A DNA stretch of 64,000 bases from a candidate division WOR-3 bacterium (GTDB taxonomy: Bacteria > Hydrothermota > Hydrothermia > Hydrothermales > JAJRUZ01). The notes under the pieces were generated by a model. That model did not search any database, was not told where the DNA came from, and saw only the letters and a program-made list of their open reading frames with translations. The position numbers and the translations under genes are program-made. Where the stretch lies: positions 108,800 through 172,799 of the forward strand of contig JBDRZL010000001.1 in the NCBI GenBank assembly GCA_039803925.1, read 5' to 3'. Below, piece after piece: positions 30,121 through 40,296 of this stretch; the first letter of the stretch is position 1; every line of letters begins with the position of its first letter.

Positions 30121-32904
30121 ATGAAAAGTGAATATATAAAGGTTTACGGTGCTCGGGAACATAATCTAAAAAACATTAATGTGTTTATTCCAAAAAATAA
30201 ATTTGTTGTAATTACAGGGATTTCAGGATCCGGAAAATCCTCCCTTGCCTTTGATACATTGTATGCGGAAGGTCAGAGAAGATACCTTGAATCCTTATCC
30301 TCTTATGCAAGACAGTTTATAGGTAAGATTGAAAAACCAGATGTAGATTTCATAGAAGGTCTTTCACCAGCCATTGCAATAGAACAGAGAAAGGTTCAAA
30401 AAAATCCAAGATCAACTGTAGCCACAGTTACAGAAATATACGATTATCTGAGACTTTTATTTGCAAGGATAGGAGTTCCTTATTGCCCTGAATGTGGAAT
30501 AAAACTCTCTAAAAGCACAGTTGATGAAATAGTTGATGTTATATTAAAAAGAAAAAATCATAAGGTAATTATACTTAGTCCTCTTGTCAAGGGAAGAAAA
30601 GGTGAGTATAAAAATTTGTTTGAAAGATTAAGAAAACAGGGTTGGTCAAGGGTCAGGGTAAATGGTTCTATATACGAATTAAACGAAGTTCCAGAACTTG
30701 ATAAAAACAAAAAACATAACATTGAACTTATTATTGACAGATTAATTATTAAAGAAGATGCAAGATCAAGAATTGCAGAATCCATAGAGAATGCTTTCAA
30801 ATACGGTGAAGGAAGGGTAATTGTATATTATTTAGATGATGATAAAGAAGAAATATTTTCAGAGTCCCTCAAATGTCCTAAATGTGATTATTCTCTTCCG
30901 GAACTTGAACCAAGACTATTTTCTTTTAATTCACCTTATGGTGCCTGTAAGGAGTGTCACGGATTAGGTTTTAAAAGCGAAATTGATCCTGAACTTATAA
31001 TAAATCCCTATATTTCAATACTTGAAGGCGCGATAAGACCAATAGGTGAACCTTATGGTTCCCTTTATTATAAACTTTCTAATCTTGCCAGAAGATTTAG
31101 AACTTCTCTTGATAAACCATGGAAAGATTTACCAGAAGATTTTAAGAAAAGAGTTCTTTTTGGTGATGAAGATTACTATGATTTTGAAGGCATAATTCCC
31201 TTTCTTTTAAGGAAATTTGAAGAAACAGAATCTGATTATGTTTTAGAGGAAATTGAAAAATATATTGTAAAAAAAACATGCCCTGAATGTAAGGGAGCAA
31301 GGTTGAATAAAAGTGCCCTCTCTGTAAAAATTAAGGATAAGAATATTTACGATTTAACTAAAATTGATGTAAAAAGTGCAAAGGAATTTTTTGAGAATTT
31401 AGATTTAAGTGAAAGAGAAAGGTTGATTGCAGAAAGGATAATAAAGGAAATATATGCAAGATTATGTTTTCTTGATGATGTTGGACTTTATTACCTTACA
31501 CTCGACAGAACTATGGAGAGTCTATCAGGAGGAGAAGAGCAGAGGGTAAGACTTGCTACACAGATAGGAAGTGGTTTAACAGGTGTTTTATATGTTCTTG
31601 ATGAACCTTCTATAGGTCTTCATCCAAGGGATAATGAAAAACTTATAAATACTCTTTTAAAGTTAAGGGATTTAGGTAATACAGTTTTAGTTGTAGAACA
31701 TGACGAACTCACTATAAAACTTGCTGACCATATAATTGATCTTGGTCCTGGAGCAGGTGAGGATGGGGGTTATGTAGTTGCCCAAGGTAGAGTTGAAGAT
31801 GTAATGAATTCTCCTAATTCAATAACTGGAAAATATTTAAAGGGAGAGTTAAAGATAGAAATTCCTGAAAAAAGAAGAGAACCAAGCGATAGGTGGCTCA
31901 TTCTTGAAGGGGCAAGGGGATTTAATTTAAAAAATATCACTTTAAAGATACCTCTTGGACTTTTTGTATGTATAACTGGGGTATCAGGTTCAGGAAAAAG
32001 TACGCTTATTATTGAAACTCTTTATAAGGCACTTAGAAGAATGCTCTATAACTCACCTGAAATTCCTGCACCCTATGATTCAATAAAAGGAATAAGAAAC
32101 ATTGATAAGGTTATAAACATTGATCAATCACCCATAGGTAGGACTCCAAGATCAAATCCAGCAACCTATACAGGTCTCTTTACACCAATAAGAGAACTTT
32201 TTGCCTCTCTTCCTGAAAGTAAAATGAGGGGATATAAACCAGGTAGATTTTCTTTTAATGTTAAAGGTGGAAGGTGCGAAGCCTGCGAGGGTCAGGGTTA
32301 CAATATTATTGACATGCTTTTTTTACCCAGTGTCCATGTTCCCTGTGAAGTTTGTAAAGGGAAAAGATATAGTAGAGAAACTCTTGAAATAAGGTATAAA
32401 GGGAAAAATATAGCAGAAGTCCTTAATATGTCTGTTAAAGAAGCTTACGAATTTTTTGAAAATATTCCCCAGGTCAAAAGAAAACTGGAACTTTTAATGA
32501 ATGTCGGGCTTTCCTATATTAAATTAGGACAACCTGCAACAACTCTTTCAGGAGGGGAAGCTCAGAGAATAAAACTTGCAAAAGAATTATCAAAAGTAGC
32601 TACTGGAAAAACTCTTTACATTCTTGATGAACCAACAACCGGTCTTCATCTTGATGATATAAAAAAACTTCTCAATGTTTTAAAGCTACTTGTCAATAAA
32701 GGCAACACTGTAATTGTAATTGAACACCAACTTGATGTCATAAAATCAGCTGACTGGATAATTGACCTTGGACCAGAAGGAGGGGATAAAGGCGGCTACA
32801 TTATAGTAGAAGGTCCACCCGAAAAAGTCGCAATGTGTGAGGAATCTTACACAGGTAAATTTTTAAGAAAAATTCTGAAAATTGAAGAAAAAGTAAAATT
32901 ATGA
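30121..32904 (+). CDS. uvrA: UvrABC system protein A
   Basis: Damage-sensing ATPase of nucleotide excision repair. 927 residues with two ABC modules: Walker [10 protein letters not shown] (about 32) and GVSGSGKST (about 620), signatures LSGGEEQRV (about 470) and LSGGEAQRI (about 810), and three Cys clusters for zinc (CPECGIKLS near 121; [18 protein letters not shown] with [14 protein letters not shown] with CEVCKG near 720). Length is normal. The 4-base overlap with nadC links repair to NAD synthesis in one transcript. Its ATG has no Shine-Dalgarno site. Confidence 0.96.
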   Translation: MKSEYIKVYGAREHNLKNINVFIPKNKFVVITGISGSGKSSLAFDTLYAEGQRRYLESLSSYARQFIGKIEKPDVDFIEGLSPAIAIEQRKVQKNPRSTVATVTEIYDYLRLLFARIGVPYCPECGIKLSKSTVDEIVDVILKRKNHKVIILSPLVKGRKGEYKNLFERLRKQGWSRVRVNGSIYELNEVPELDKNKKHNIELIIDRLIIKEDARSRIAESIENAFKYGEGRVIVYYLDDDKEEIFSESLKCPKCDYSLPELEPRLFSFNSPYGACKECHGLGFKSEIDPELIINPYISILEGAIRPIGEPYGSLYYKLSNLARRFRTSLDKPWKDLPEDFKKRVLFGDEDYYDFEGIIPFLLRKFEETESDYVLEEIEKYIVKKTCPECKGARLNKSALSVKIKDKNIYDLTKIDVKSAKEFFENLDLSERERLIAERIIKEIYARLCFLDDVGLYYLTLDRTMESLSGGEEQRVRLATQIGSGLTGVLYVLDEPSIGLHPRDNEKLINTLLKLRDLGNTVLVVEHDELTIKLADHIIDLGPGAGEDGGYVVAQGRVEDVMNSPNSITGKYLKGELKIEIPEKRREPSDRWLILEGARGFNLKNITLKIPLGLFVCITGVSGSGKSTLIIETLYKALRRMLYNSPEIPAPYDSIKGIRNIDKVINIDQSPIGRTPRSNPATYTGLFTPIRELFASLPESKMRGYKPGRFSFNVKGGRCEACEGQGYNIIDMLFLPSVHVPCEVCKGKRYSRETLEIRYKGKNIAEVLNMSVKEAYEFFENIPQVKRKLELLMNVGLSYIKLGQPATTLSGGEAQRIKLAKELSKVATGKTLYILDEPTTGLHLDDIKKLLNVLKLLVNKGNTVIVIEHQLDVIKSADWIIDLGPEGGDKGGYIIVEGPPEKVAMCEESYTGKFLRKILKIEEKVKL

Positions 32905-33755
32905 AGAAAATTTATAATTTTATTGGAAGAGAAGAACTTTTAAAAATTGTAAAAAATGCATTAAAGGAGGATATAGGAAAAAGAGATATTACAAGTGAAT
33001 TAATTTTTAAAAATAATGAAAAGGCAAGATTCTATTTGATCTCAAAAAATAAAGGAATATTCTGTGGCACAGAAATTTTTAATCTTGTTTTTAAAGTTTT
33101 AAATAAAAATATTAAAATTGAATGGTTCAAAAATGATGGAGAGTTTATAAAAAATATGGAGAAAGTTGCTAAGTTAGAGGGAGAAATAAAATCAATATTA
33201 AAAGGAGAAAGGGTTGCTTTGAATTTTATTTCTCATCTTTCAGGAATTTCAACCCAGGTTTATAATTTAAAAAAGATAGGGGGAGATTTAATAATCAGGG
33301 ATACAAGAAAAACAATTCCTCTTTTAAGAAAACTTCAAAAATATGCAGTTTATGTTGGAGGAGGTAAAAATCACAGAATGACCCTTTCAGATGGAATTAT
33401 GATAAAGGATAATCATAAAAAATTAAAAGGCTTAAAAGAAATTTTAGAAATTGTAAAAGAAAAAAAACTTGAAAAAAATACAATTTTAGAAGTAGAAAAT
33501 ATAAAAGAATTAAAACTCGCCCTTCAATACGGAATAAAATACATCATCCTTGATAATATGAAAATTAAGGAGATAAAAGAAGCCCTTAAATTAAAAGATA
33601 ATAAAACCTTTTTCGAAGCAAGCGGTAATATAAATTTTAAAAATATTAAAAAATATAAAAATCTTGGAATAGATGCAGTTTCATGTGGTTTTTTAACCCA
33701 TTCTGTTAAAAGTTTTGATTTTTCTCTTGAAGCAGAGGAGGTTCTAATTGGATAA
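32901..33755 (+). CDS. nadC: Quinolinate phosphoribosyltransferase (decarboxylating)
   Basis: Converts quinolinate and PRPP to nicotinate mononucleotide in de novo NAD synthesis. The 284 residues show the N-terminal [16 protein letters not shown] segment, the helix [15 protein letters not shown] (about 104), the substrate-binding [17 protein letters not shown] (about 135-151) with [10 protein letters not shown], and the barrel end with EASGNI near 235. Normal length. Followed directly by nadA, overlapping it by 8 bases; nadB is not in the window. Confidence 0.95.
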   Translation: MKKIYNFIGREELLKIVKNALKEDIGKRDITSELIFKNNEKARFYLISKNKGIFCGTEIFNLVFKVLNKNIKIEWFKNDGEFIKNMEKVAKLEGEIKSILKGERVALNFISHLSGISTQVYNLKKIGGDLIIRDTRKTIPLLRKLQKYAVYVGGGKNHRMTLSDGIMIKDNHKKLKGLKEILEIVKEKKLEKNTILEVENIKELKLALQYGIKYIILDNMKIKEIKEALKLKDNKTFFEASGNINFKNIKKYKNLGIDAVSCGFLTHSVKSFDFSLEAEEVLIG

Positions 33756-34692
33756 AGAAACAAAGGAAAAAATTGAAAAGATACTTGAGTTAAAGGAGAA
33801 AAAGAATGCTTTGATTCTTGCTCATAATTATCAAATTCCTGAAATTCAGGATATTGCAGACTTTGTTGGAGATTCTTTAGGACTTTCTCAAAGGGCAAAG
33901 GAAGCTGATAAACCCTTAATAGTTTTCTGTGGTGTTCTTTTTATGGCAGAAACAGCCAAAATTTTGAATCCTGACAAAAAGGTTCTTATTCCGGATTTAG
34001 AGGCAGGTTGTTCACTTGTTAATAGTATAACACTTGAAGAATTAAAAAAATGGAAGGAAAAACATAAAGATGCTGTGGTTGTTGGTTATATAAACACTTC
34101 TGCGGAAGTTAAGGCAGAGTGCGATTATATATGTACTTCAAGTAATGCAGTAAAAGTTATAGAGGCAATTCCAGAGGATAAAGAAATCCTCTTTTTACCT
34201 GATATGTTTCTTGGTTTTTATGTTCAATCAAAAACTAAAAGAAAAAATATTCATATATGGCCTGGAGAATGTCATGTTCATGCTGCAATTAGGCTTGAGG
34301 ATATAAAAAAAGCCCATTCTGAACACAAAAATGCAGAACTTTTAATACATCCCGAATGTGGATGTTCAACTTCTTGTATGTTTCTTGTTCAAGACGGAAC
34401 AATAAGAGGTGAAATTTTATCAACAAGTGGAATGATAAAATATGCAAAAAATTCTAATTCTCAAGAGTTTGTTGTTGCAACAGAAATAGGAATTTTGCAC
34501 CCTTTAAGAAAATCATTGCCCAATAAAAGTTTTTATCCTGTAAGTGAGAATGCAATTTGTGAATATATGAAAAAAATTACAGTTGATAAATTATTAAAGA
34601 GTCTTGAAGAGGAAATATATGAAGTTATTGTTCCGGAAGAAATTGTGGAGAAGGCACGAAAGAGTATAGAGAGAATGCTTTCAATATGTTAA
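33748..34692 (+). CDS. nadA: Quinolinate synthase A
   Basis: [4Fe-4S] enzyme joining iminoaspartate and dihydroxyacetone phosphate to quinolinate. 314 residues with the three-fold repeat architecture: LAHNYQIPEIQDIADFVGDS (about 27-46), FCGVLFMAETAKIL with a cluster Cys (about 61), CDYICTSSNA (about 128), PECGCSTSCMF and the late ATEIGILHPLRK. The TTG start at 33748 is supported by a strong GAGGAGG Shine-Dalgarno ending 6 bases upstream, inside nadC. Product feeds nadC next door. Confidence 0.95.
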   Translation: MDKETKEKIEKILELKEKKNALILAHNYQIPEIQDIADFVGDSLGLSQRAKEADKPLIVFCGVLFMAETAKILNPDKKVLIPDLEAGCSLVNSITLEELKKWKEKHKDAVVVGYINTSAEVKAECDYICTSSNAVKVIEAIPEDKEILFLPDMFLGFYVQSKTKRKNIHIWPGECHVHAAIRLEDIKKAHSEHKNAELLIHPECGCSTSCMFLVQDGTIRGEILSTSGMIKYAKNSNSQEFVVATEIGILHPLRKSLPNKSFYPVSENAICEYMKKITVDKLLKSLEEEIYEVIVPEEIVEKARKSIERMLSIC

Positions 34693-34715
34693 AAACTTAA
34701 GTATTTATATTTATA

Positions 34716-35558
34716 CTAAAGAATAACTTCCTCTCTTCTGTCTGAATGGCATTGTATATTTACTGCTACTGGTAAAGAAGTAATGTGGCACGGATAAGTT
34801 TCAATATGAACATCAAGGGCTGTTATTCTGCCTCCGAGTCCCATAGGTCCTATTCCCAGTTTATTAATCTCTTCAAGCAATTCTTCTTCAAATTGTGCAT
34901 AAAAGGGATCAGGATGCCTTTGGCCAAGTGGCCTTATGGTAGCTTTTTTAGCAAGAAAAGCGCAATACTCAAAGGTTCCTCCTATACCAACGCCTACAAC
35001 AATAGGGGGACATGGATTTGAGCCAGCTTTTTTTACTGTTTCAATTACAAATTTTTTTATACCTTCTTTTCCTTCTCCAGGAAGAAGCATTTTAAAGGCA
35101 CTCATATTTTCACTTCCACCACCTTTTGGTTCAAGGACTATTCTTAGTTTATCTCCTTTAACAATATCAAAATGAATAACAGGGGGAGTATTGTCTCCTG
35201 TATTTTTTCTTCTTAAAGGGTCTTCAACAATTGATTTTCTTAAATAACCCTCAGTATAACCTCTCCTTATACCTTCAATAAGAGCATCTTTTAGCGAACC
35301 TCCTTCAATTTTAACATCTTCACCGATTTCTACAAATAAAACTGCAAAACCTGTGTCCTGACATAGGGGTTTTGAATCCTCTTTTGCTACTTCAATATTT
35401 TTTAATATCTGGAATAATATTTCTTTACCGAAATCGGATTCTTCTTTTTCATAGGCTTTTTTTAATGCTTCTACCACATCTGGTTTAAGTTCATTGGTTG
35501 CCTTTATGCACATATTTTTGACTTCTTCTACAATTTTTTCATATTTTATTTCCTTCAT
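34716..35558 (-). CDS. Fumarate hydratase class I, alpha subunit (Fe-S hydro-lyase alpha)
   Basis: Oxygen-sensitive [4Fe-4S] hydratase subunit interconverting fumarate and malate in two-subunit fumarases (tartrate dehydratase is a close relative). 280 residues with cluster-region motifs [13 protein letters not shown] (about 62-74), [20 protein letters not shown] (about 185-204) and a terminal [14 protein letters not shown]. The beta subunit is not adjacent and must lie elsewhere. Good Shine-Dalgarno GGGAGGG just before the ATG. Malate also feeds the malic enzyme at 54-56 kb. Last gene of the rpoZ-coaBC-udg-ymdB operon. Confidence 0.88.
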   Translation of the reverse strand: MKEIKYEKIVEEVKNMCIKATNELKPDVVEALKKAYEKEESDFGKEILFQILKNIEVAKEDSKPLCQDTGFAVLFVEIGEDVKIEGGSLKDALIEGIRRGYTEGYLRKSIVEDPLRRKNTGDNTPPVIHFDIVKGDKLRIVLEPKGGGSENMSAFKMLLPGEGKEGIKKFVIETVKKAGSNPCPPIVVGVGIGGTFEYCAFLAKKATIRPLGQRHPDPFYAQFEEELLEEINKLGIGPMGLGGRITALDVHIETYPCHITSLPVAVNIQCHSDRREEVIL

Positions 35559-35559
35559 T

Positions 35560-36408
35560 TTATCCCTCCCTTAATTTTATAACATTATAATTATAATCCG
35601 AAGATTCAATTTTGAGTAAAAACTCATTGTTTATTTTTCTTATCTGAATTCTATTTATTCTATGGCACATAAAATTATCCCTTCTTATTTCAATTAAACA
35701 AGCATCAAGACCTTCATTTAATTTGGCAGGCTCAAAGGCATAGGGGATACCTGTCAAAAACCTCTCTATAATTGGTTCTTTTTCCCCGCCAATTATAGAA
35801 TCAAAACTTCCTGTCATACCAACATCGGTTATATATCCTGTTCCCTTTGGTAAAATAACATTATCAGAAGTTTGAATATGGGTATGTGTTCCTATAACAG
35901 CACTCACCCTTCCATCTGCATAAAGTCCAAAGGCAAGTTTTTCAGAGGTTGCTTCAGCATGAAAATCCACTATAATGGGTAATTTAATTTTTTTTAAAAC
36001 TTCATCAAGTTTTCTGAAAGGACAATCAAGGGGATTCATAAAAACTCTTCCCATTAAATTTACCACATAAAGTTCAATTCCGTATATGTTGAATTTTGCA
36101 AACCCTCTTCCTGGGACTGTATCAGGATAATTGAGCGGTCTTAAAATATTTTCCTTTATATCTATCCATCTCAAAACCTCTTTTCTATCCCATATATGAT
36201 TGCCACTTGTAAGGCAATCTACTCCACAATTTACTATCTCATTATAAATCTTTTCTGTAATTCCATTTCCATGGGCAGCATTTTCAATATTTGCAATAAC
36301 AAATTTGATTTTGAAATTTTTTTTTATAAGAGGGACAAATTTTTTTAATGCAATTCTTCCTGCCTTACCTACAATATCACCTATAAAAAGTATATTAAGG
36401 GTATCCAT
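35560..36408 (-). CDS. YmdB-like metallophosphoesterase (TIGR00282 family)
   Basis: Di-metal phosphoesterase of the family that hydrolyses 2',3'-cyclic nucleotides and cAMP in Bacillus and Deinococcus relatives. Motifs in order in 282 residues: NILFIGDIVGKAGR (about 5-18), NIENAAHGNGI (about 40-50), TSGNHIWDRKEV (about 65-76), IIVDFHAEATSEK (about 144-156) and IGTHTHIQTSDN (about 173-184), giving all metal and phosphate ligands. Normal length. Its start overlaps the uracil-DNA glycosylase stop by 14 bases. Confidence 0.9.
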   Translation of the reverse strand: MDTLNILFIGDIVGKAGRIALKKFVPLIKKNFKIKFVIANIENAAHGNGITEKIYNEIVNCGVDCLTSGNHIWDRKEVLRWIDIKENILRPLNYPDTVPGRGFAKFNIYGIELYVVNLMGRVFMNPLDCPFRKLDEVLKKIKLPIIVDFHAEATSEKLAFGLYADGRVSAVIGTHTHIQTSDNVILPKGTGYITDVGMTGSFDSIIGGEKEPIIERFLTGIPYAFEPAKLNEGLDACLIEIRRDNFMCHRINRIQIRKINNEFLLKIESSDYNYNVIKLREG

Positions 36409-37042
36409 TCATATAAATATTTTTTGCCAAAATAAGGTCTCTTAAAAGAAGTTCTTCTTCTTCTGGATTTTTTAAAATTCTTGAAGGGTGAAGAGTTATC
36501 ACAACTTTAATGTTTTTATAATCATATACAAGACCTCTTTCTTTTTTTACTGAGATTTTTTTACCTGTTAATACATAGGAGGCATATCTTCCCAGTGCCA
36601 CTATCACCCTTGGCTTTATTATTTCAATCTGTTTTTCTAAAAAGGGAAAACACATTTTTAACTCATTTTCTTCAGGATCTCTGTTCATTGGTGGCCTACA
36701 CTTTATTGTATTCATTATATAAACTCCTTCTCTTCTTATTCCTGCTTTTTTCATTATTTCATTTAATTTTTTACCAGCTTTTCCAACAAAGGGAATACCC
36801 TTTTTATCCTCTTCCTGACCCGGTGCTTCTCCAACAAAAACAAATCCTGTAAAAGGATTTCCATCTCCAAAAACTGTATTAGTTCTTGTTTTATGTAAGG
36901 GACATCTTTTACATTTAGAAACCCTTTTTTCCAATCTTTTTAAGACTTCCTCTACTTTCAGATTATCTTTTTCGAGTATTATTTCTTTTTCACCAATTAA
37001 TTCTTTTAAATAGAAAAAAATATCATAAGCACTTATTTTCAT
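36395..37042 (-). CDS. Uracil-DNA glycosylase, family 4
   Basis: Fe-S uracil-DNA glycosylase typical of thermophiles. 215 residues: the first cluster pair in SKCKRCPLHKTRT (about 37-49), the uracil pocket VFVGEAPGQEEDKKGIPFVG (about 69-88), further Cys in NTIKCRPPMNRDPEENE (about 109) and KMCFPFLE (about 127), and the end motif TLHPSRILKNPEEE (about 186). The N-terminal 35 residues before the cluster are a small helical extension. One base separates it from coaBC upstream. Confidence 0.93.
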   Translation of the reverse strand: MKISAYDIFFYLKELIGEKEIILEKDNLKVEEVLKRLEKRVSKCKRCPLHKTRTNTVFGDGNPFTGFVFVGEAPGQEEDKKGIPFVGKAGKKLNEIMKKAGIRREGVYIMNTIKCRPPMNRDPEENELKMCFPFLEKQIEIIKPRVIVALGRYASYVLTGKKISVKKERGLVYDYKNIKVVITLHPSRILKNPEEEELLLRDLILAKNIYMNGYP

Positions 37043-38209
37043 TTAAATAATCTCTGAAATTTTTTTAACAATTTCAAAAGCTCCTTTAACTTTTGGAATA
37101 TTTCCAAAATCAAATACCTTCTTGTCTTTTGTTATAATTTTAAGATCAATAAAATCCGAGGAAATGGTTTGAATTGTATTTAAAATTATTAAATCAAGAT
37201 TCTTTTCTTTCAGTTTATTGTAAGCAACTTCAATATCAGGCTTTTCTTCAAGTGCAAAACCGATAAATTTTGTTTTATTTTTTAACTTTGAAATTTCTCT
37301 TAAAACATCCACATTTTTCTCAAGTTCCAAATTCAATTTTTCTATATTTTTCTTTATTTTACCTTTAAATTTTTCTTTGGGTTTAAAATCAGATAAAGCA
37401 GCACACATTATAAGGGCATCATAACTTTCTTTTTTAAGTTCTTCCGTGAGTATTTTTAAGAAATCTATAGTACTATTTGCCTTTATAAAATCTGATGGAA
37501 CTTCAAAATCTGTTTTACCTGCTATAACTTTTAATTTTGCTCCTTTTATTTTTAAAACTTTATAAAGGGAAAAACCCATTTTACCAGAAGATTTATTTGT
37601 AATAACCCTCACATCGTCTATTTCTTCTTCTGTTCTTCCAAAGGTTAATAAAATTTTTTTACCCTTTAGTTTATTTTTAATTTCAATAACTTTTTCGATT
37701 TCTTCTAACAGCTCTTCTGGTTCTTTGAGTCTTCCTTTTCCTTCGGTTAAGTCTGACATCTGGCCTTCAATGGGTTCAATAACATAAACTCCCATATTTA
37801 AAAGATTTAAAATATGTTTTTGAAGAATTTCATTTTCATAAAGAGTGGGATGCATACAGGGAGCAACTACCTTAGGCACAATTGCAGAATGAAATAAAAG
37901 GGATAAAAGGTCATCGGCGAGACCAAGAGAAACTTTTGATATGAAATTAAAAGAAGCAGGAATAACAGCGATTAAATCACATTCCCTTGACAATTTTATA
38001 TGTAAGGGAATTTCATTTTCTTCAAGTTCAAACATATCATAATAAACTTTTTCCTTTAAAAGAGAAGTAAGGGATAGGGGGGTGACAAAATTAAGTGCAC
38101 TTTTTGTTAAAACTGGGATTACTCTGTGTCCTTTTTTTAATAAAAGTCTTCCAAGTTCTATTGATTTAAAAGCTGCAATACTTCCGGTTATACCTAATAT
38201 TATTTTCAA
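37043..38209 (-). CDS. coaBC: Bifunctional phosphopantothenoylcysteine decarboxylase / phosphopantothenate-cysteine ligase
   Basis: Two consecutive steps of coenzyme A synthesis. The first 180 residues are the flavin-dependent CoaC domain (MKIILGITGSIAAFKSIELG; the ADDLLSLL and PCMHPTLYEN segments); the rest is CoaB, starting KKILLTFGRTEEEIDDVRVI, with TNKSSGKMGFSL (about 207-218) and the PDIEVAYNKLKEKNLDLIIL loop. 388 residues, normal. Overlaps rpoZ by 4 bases. The preceding pathway step can be supplied by CoaX at 50 kb. Confidence 0.94.
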   Translation of the reverse strand: MKIILGITGSIAAFKSIELGRLLLKKGHRVIPVLTKSALNFVTPLSLTSLLKEKVYYDMFELEENEIPLHIKLSRECDLIAVIPASFNFISKVSLGLADDLLSLLFHSAIVPKVVAPCMHPTLYENEILQKHILNLLNMGVYVIEPIEGQMSDLTEGKGRLKEPEELLEEIEKVIEIKNKLKGKKILLTFGRTEEEIDDVRVITNKSSGKMGFSLYKVLKIKGAKLKVIAGKTDFEVPSDFIKANSTIDFLKILTEELKKESYDALIMCAALSDFKPKEKFKGKIKKNIEKLNLELEKNVDVLREISKLKNKTKFIGFALEEKPDIEVAYNKLKEKNLDLIILNTIQTISSDFIDLKIITKDKKVFDFGNIPKVKGAFEIVKKISEII

Positions 38210-38421
38210 ATCGCTCCCTTTCTTATCTCAATCTCACCCTTTTCATATTGTTTTAGAGCATCAATAATTGATTTTTTTCCAGGTGAATCTATACCTGTTC
38301 CAAAAAGTTCTTTTAGTATTTTTCTTGTTTCTTTCATAACAATAACAATACCTTTAAACTTGTTTGCTTCTCTTTTTAAAATATCTTCTATAGTATAATC
38401 CCTTAAATTTTCCTTTTGCAT
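38206..38421 (-). CDS. rpoZ: DNA-directed RNA polymerase omega subunit
   Basis: A 71-residue protein that I assign to RpoZ from size, context and pattern: it lies immediately before coaBC, as in many bacteria, the centre has a helix (ILKREANKFKGIVIVMKETRKI) where omega has its NRF/RAR core, and the end KSIIDALKQYEKGEIEIR parallels the ...AL.E...GKI tail of omega. The canonical MARVT start is lacking. Fifteen bases separate its ATG from the 3' end of the tRNA gene upstream and there is no Shine-Dalgarno site. Confidence 0.72.
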   Translation of the reverse strand: MQKENLRDYTIEDILKREANKFKGIVIVMKETRKILKELFGTGIDSPGKKSIIDALKQYEKGEIEIRKGAI

Positions 38422-38436
38422 TTTTAAAATAAATTA

Positions 38437-38509
38437 TGGGCCGTCCGGGATTCGAACCCGGGACCCCTGGATTAAAAATCCAGTGCTCTGCCTGCTGAGC
38501 TAACGGCCC
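38437..38509 (-). tRNA. tRNA-Lys (TTT anticodon)
   Basis: 73-base cloverleaf on the minus strand: acceptor GGGCCGT/ACGGCCC with discriminator A, D-arm with AGCTCAGCAGGCAGAGC-like pattern, anticodon stem CTGGA/TCCAG enclosing loop TTTTTAA (anticodon TTT), and T-arm CGGGTTCGAATCCCG. The CCA end is not encoded. It lies between divergent cdd and rpoZ. Confidence 0.97.
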
Positions 38510-38518
38510 GAGTTTTTT

Positions 38519-38548
38519 ATTATAATATTAATTATGAAAAAAATTCAA
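38519..38548 (-). promoter_or_regulatory. Promoter of tRNA-Lys/rpoZ operon
   Basis: Minus strand TTGAAT (38548-38543), 18-base spacer, TATAAT (38524-38519), 9 bases to the tRNA 5' end. The -10 lies in the palindrome ATTATAAT (38519-38526), which also gives the plus-strand -10 of cdd. Confidence 0.65.
38521..38526 (+). promoter_or_regulatory. -10 element of cdd (leaderless type)
   Basis: TATAAT with 7 bases to the ATG at 38534. No clear -35, and the position it would take is inside the tRNA gene. Confidence 0.5.
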
Positions 38549-38932
38549 GAGGAAATCTTTAAACTTTATAAATTGGCTTGTAATGTAAGGAAAAAAGCTT
38601 ATGCTCCTTATTCAAATTTCAAGGTTGGTGCGGTTTTGAAAACTAAAAAGGGGAAAATATATACGGGTTCAAATGTTGAAAATTCTTCCTTTGGTTTAAC
38701 TGTATGTGCTGAAAGAATCGCCATTTTTAAAGCTGTAAATGATGGAATAAGGGAATTTGATTTTATAGCAATATGTGCAGATAAGGAAGTTTTTCCCTGT
38801 GGAGCTTGTCTACAAGTTATGAATGAATTCTCTCCTGAAATGAAAATAATATTAAAAGTAAATAAAAAAATAAAAGCTTATAAATTAAAGGAACTTTTGC
38901 CTTTTGGTTTTGATAAAAATTTTTTCTTATAA
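38534..38932 (+). CDS. cdd: Cytidine deaminase
   Basis: Zinc enzyme deaminating cytidine and deoxycytidine for pyrimidine salvage. 132 residues, the tetrameric type: APYSNFKVGAVL (about 22-33), TGSNVENSSFGLTVCAERIA (about 44-63) with the zinc Cys and catalytic Glu, and PCGACLQVMNEF (about 95-106) with two further zinc Cys; the closing LLPFGF is also typical. Stands at the head of the lapA/lapB-mutS-lpxD run; 6 bases to the next start. Confidence 0.94.
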   Translation: MKKIQEEIFKLYKLACNVRKKAYAPYSNFKVGAVLKTKKGKIYTGSNVENSSFGLTVCAERIAIFKAVNDGIREFDFIAICADKEVFPCGACLQVMNEFSPEMKIILKVNKKIKAYKLKELLPFGFDKNFFL

Positions 38933-38938
38933 TAAAAT

Positions 38939-39292
38939 ATGACTACTATCCGATTAATTTTTGGGCTTTTTATCTTTTTTTTTCTCCTTTTCATTTTTTT
39001 GCAAAATGCTGAGGAGAGAGTTAATTTATACCTTTTAAAGTATTCCTTTAATGATATTCCCCTCTTCTGGGTAATTTTCTTTTCCTTTCTTGCTGGTTCT
39101 ATTTTTGTTATTCTTCTTGCAATTTACCAGGAGATAAAATTCAGATGGCGACTTTTTAGAAAGAATATTGAAATAAGTAATTTAAAAAAGGAAATAAATG
39201 ATTTGAGGAGAATGATCGCTGAAGAAACAGGTTATAAAGAAGTAAGCCCAGAAGAATCTGAAAAAAGAGAAAATTTTTCTGAAGAGGAATAA
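38939..39292 (+). CDS. LapA-like membrane protein (DUF1049)
   Basis: Small inner-membrane protein of 117 residues with two helices (about 5-22 and 42-62) and a cytoplasmic tail with a coiled part (about 74-98). The pattern FLLFIFLQNAEERVNLYLL, then LFWVIFFSFLAGSIFVILLA, then a charged coil, is that of LapA/YciS. In E. coli LapA sits beside LapB and both tune LPS synthesis through LpxC turnover. Here a LapB-like gene follows after 2 bases, supporting the call. Confidence 0.78.
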   Translation: MTTIRLIFGLFIFFFLLFIFLQNAEERVNLYLLKYSFNDIPLFWVIFFSFLAGSIFVILLAIYQEIKFRWRLFRKNIEISNLKKEINDLRRMIAEETGYKEVSPEESEKRENFSEEE

Positions 39293-39294
39293 AA

Positions 39295-40296
39295 ATGAGA
39301 TTTCTGTTTTTTAGAAAAAATTTTACCCTTGAAAAATTAATCAAAAGATTTAAAAAGGGAAAAGAGTTAGATTTTGAAGAGTATTTAAAGCTTGGTGATT
39401 ACTATAGAGAGAATGGATTTTATGCAAAAGCTTTGAGAATACATTTAAGTCTTGATATAAAAAAAGACCTTACAGAACTTCAAAGAGCAAAACTTGACAA
39501 ATCCATCGGGCTTGATTACCTGAATCTTTATCAATTTAAAGAAGCAATAAATCATCTTTTAAAAGCAGATAATTATTTTAAAGGTGAAGATGAAGAGGTA
39601 AGGAATGCTCTCTTAAGAGCTTATGAATTTTCAGGTGACTGGGATTCAGCCTGTGAACTTAAAAAGGAGATTTTTATCTCAAATAAAGTATATTCTGATG
39701 AAAAAATGGCTCTTTATTATTTATATGCAGCTGAAGATCTTTTAAAAAGGGGGAATTTAAGAAAAGCAAAAAAATTTGTAAGAGAGGCTTTAAAACTTAA
39801 TGAGCATATACCGGAAGCCAATTATTTTCTTGCAGAAGTTGAAGAAAACTTGATAAGAAAACTTGAGTATTATGAGAAAATAGCAGATATATTTCCTTAT
39901 CTTGTATACAGAAAGCTTGTTAAACTTAAAGAAAAGTTTTATGAAGAAGGAAAGATGGAAGAACTATTTGATTATCTTAAGAAAAGTGAAAGTTTATATC
40001 TTAAAGCCTTCCTTGTTCCACTTTTGATTCAAAAAGGTAATTATGAAGAGGCAAAAGGTATTATAAAAAATTTAAGTTCAGAAAAGGATGAAATTTTTTT
40101 AAATCTTATTCTTTTAATACAGGCAGTAGAACTTAACTATGAAGAGGAAATAAAAAAACTTACAGGAAAAATAGAAAGAGATTTAAAACAGATTCCATTT
40201 ATATGTACAAGTTGTAAAAAGGAGTACACAGAATATAGATTTCGTTGTGAAAACTGTGGGAAAACAAGGAAACTTGTTCTTAAAATAAAAATTTAA
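39295..40296 (+). CDS. LapB/YciM-like TPR protein with C-terminal zinc ribbon
   Basis: 333 residues of helical TPR repeats (for example YYRENGFYAKALRIHLSL, LLKRGNLRKAKKFVREALKL) ending in a rubredoxin-like metal site: FICTSCKKEYTEYRFRCENC (about 301-320), a CxxC pair twice. That TPR plus ribbon layout is LapB. It lacks the N-terminal helix of E. coli LapB but has a basic hydrophobic start; membrane contact may come through the LapA-like partner encoded just before. Its stop overlaps the mutS start (TAATG). Role in LPS control is inferred, with lpxD two genes on. Confidence 0.8.
   Translation: MRFLFFRKNFTLEKLIKRFKKGKELDFEEYLKLGDYYRENGFYAKALRIHLSLDIKKDLTELQRAKLDKSIGLDYLNLYQFKEAINHLLKADNYFKGEDEEVRNALLRAYEFSGDWDSACELKKEIFISNKVYSDEKMALYYLYAAEDLLKRGNLRKAKKFVREALKLNEHIPEANYFLAEVEENLIRKLEYYEKIADIFPYLVYRKLVKLKEKFYEEGKMEELFDYLKKSESLYLKAFLVPLLIQKGNYEEAKGIIKNLSSEKDEIFLNLILLIQAVELNYEEEIKKLTGKIERDLKQIPFICTSCKKEYTEYRFRCENCGKTRKLVLKIKI

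Noticed and set aside
34693..34715. Terminator between convergent nadA and fumarase alpha
   Set aside because: Only a 5-bp AGTAT/ATACT stem without a convincing T-tract.
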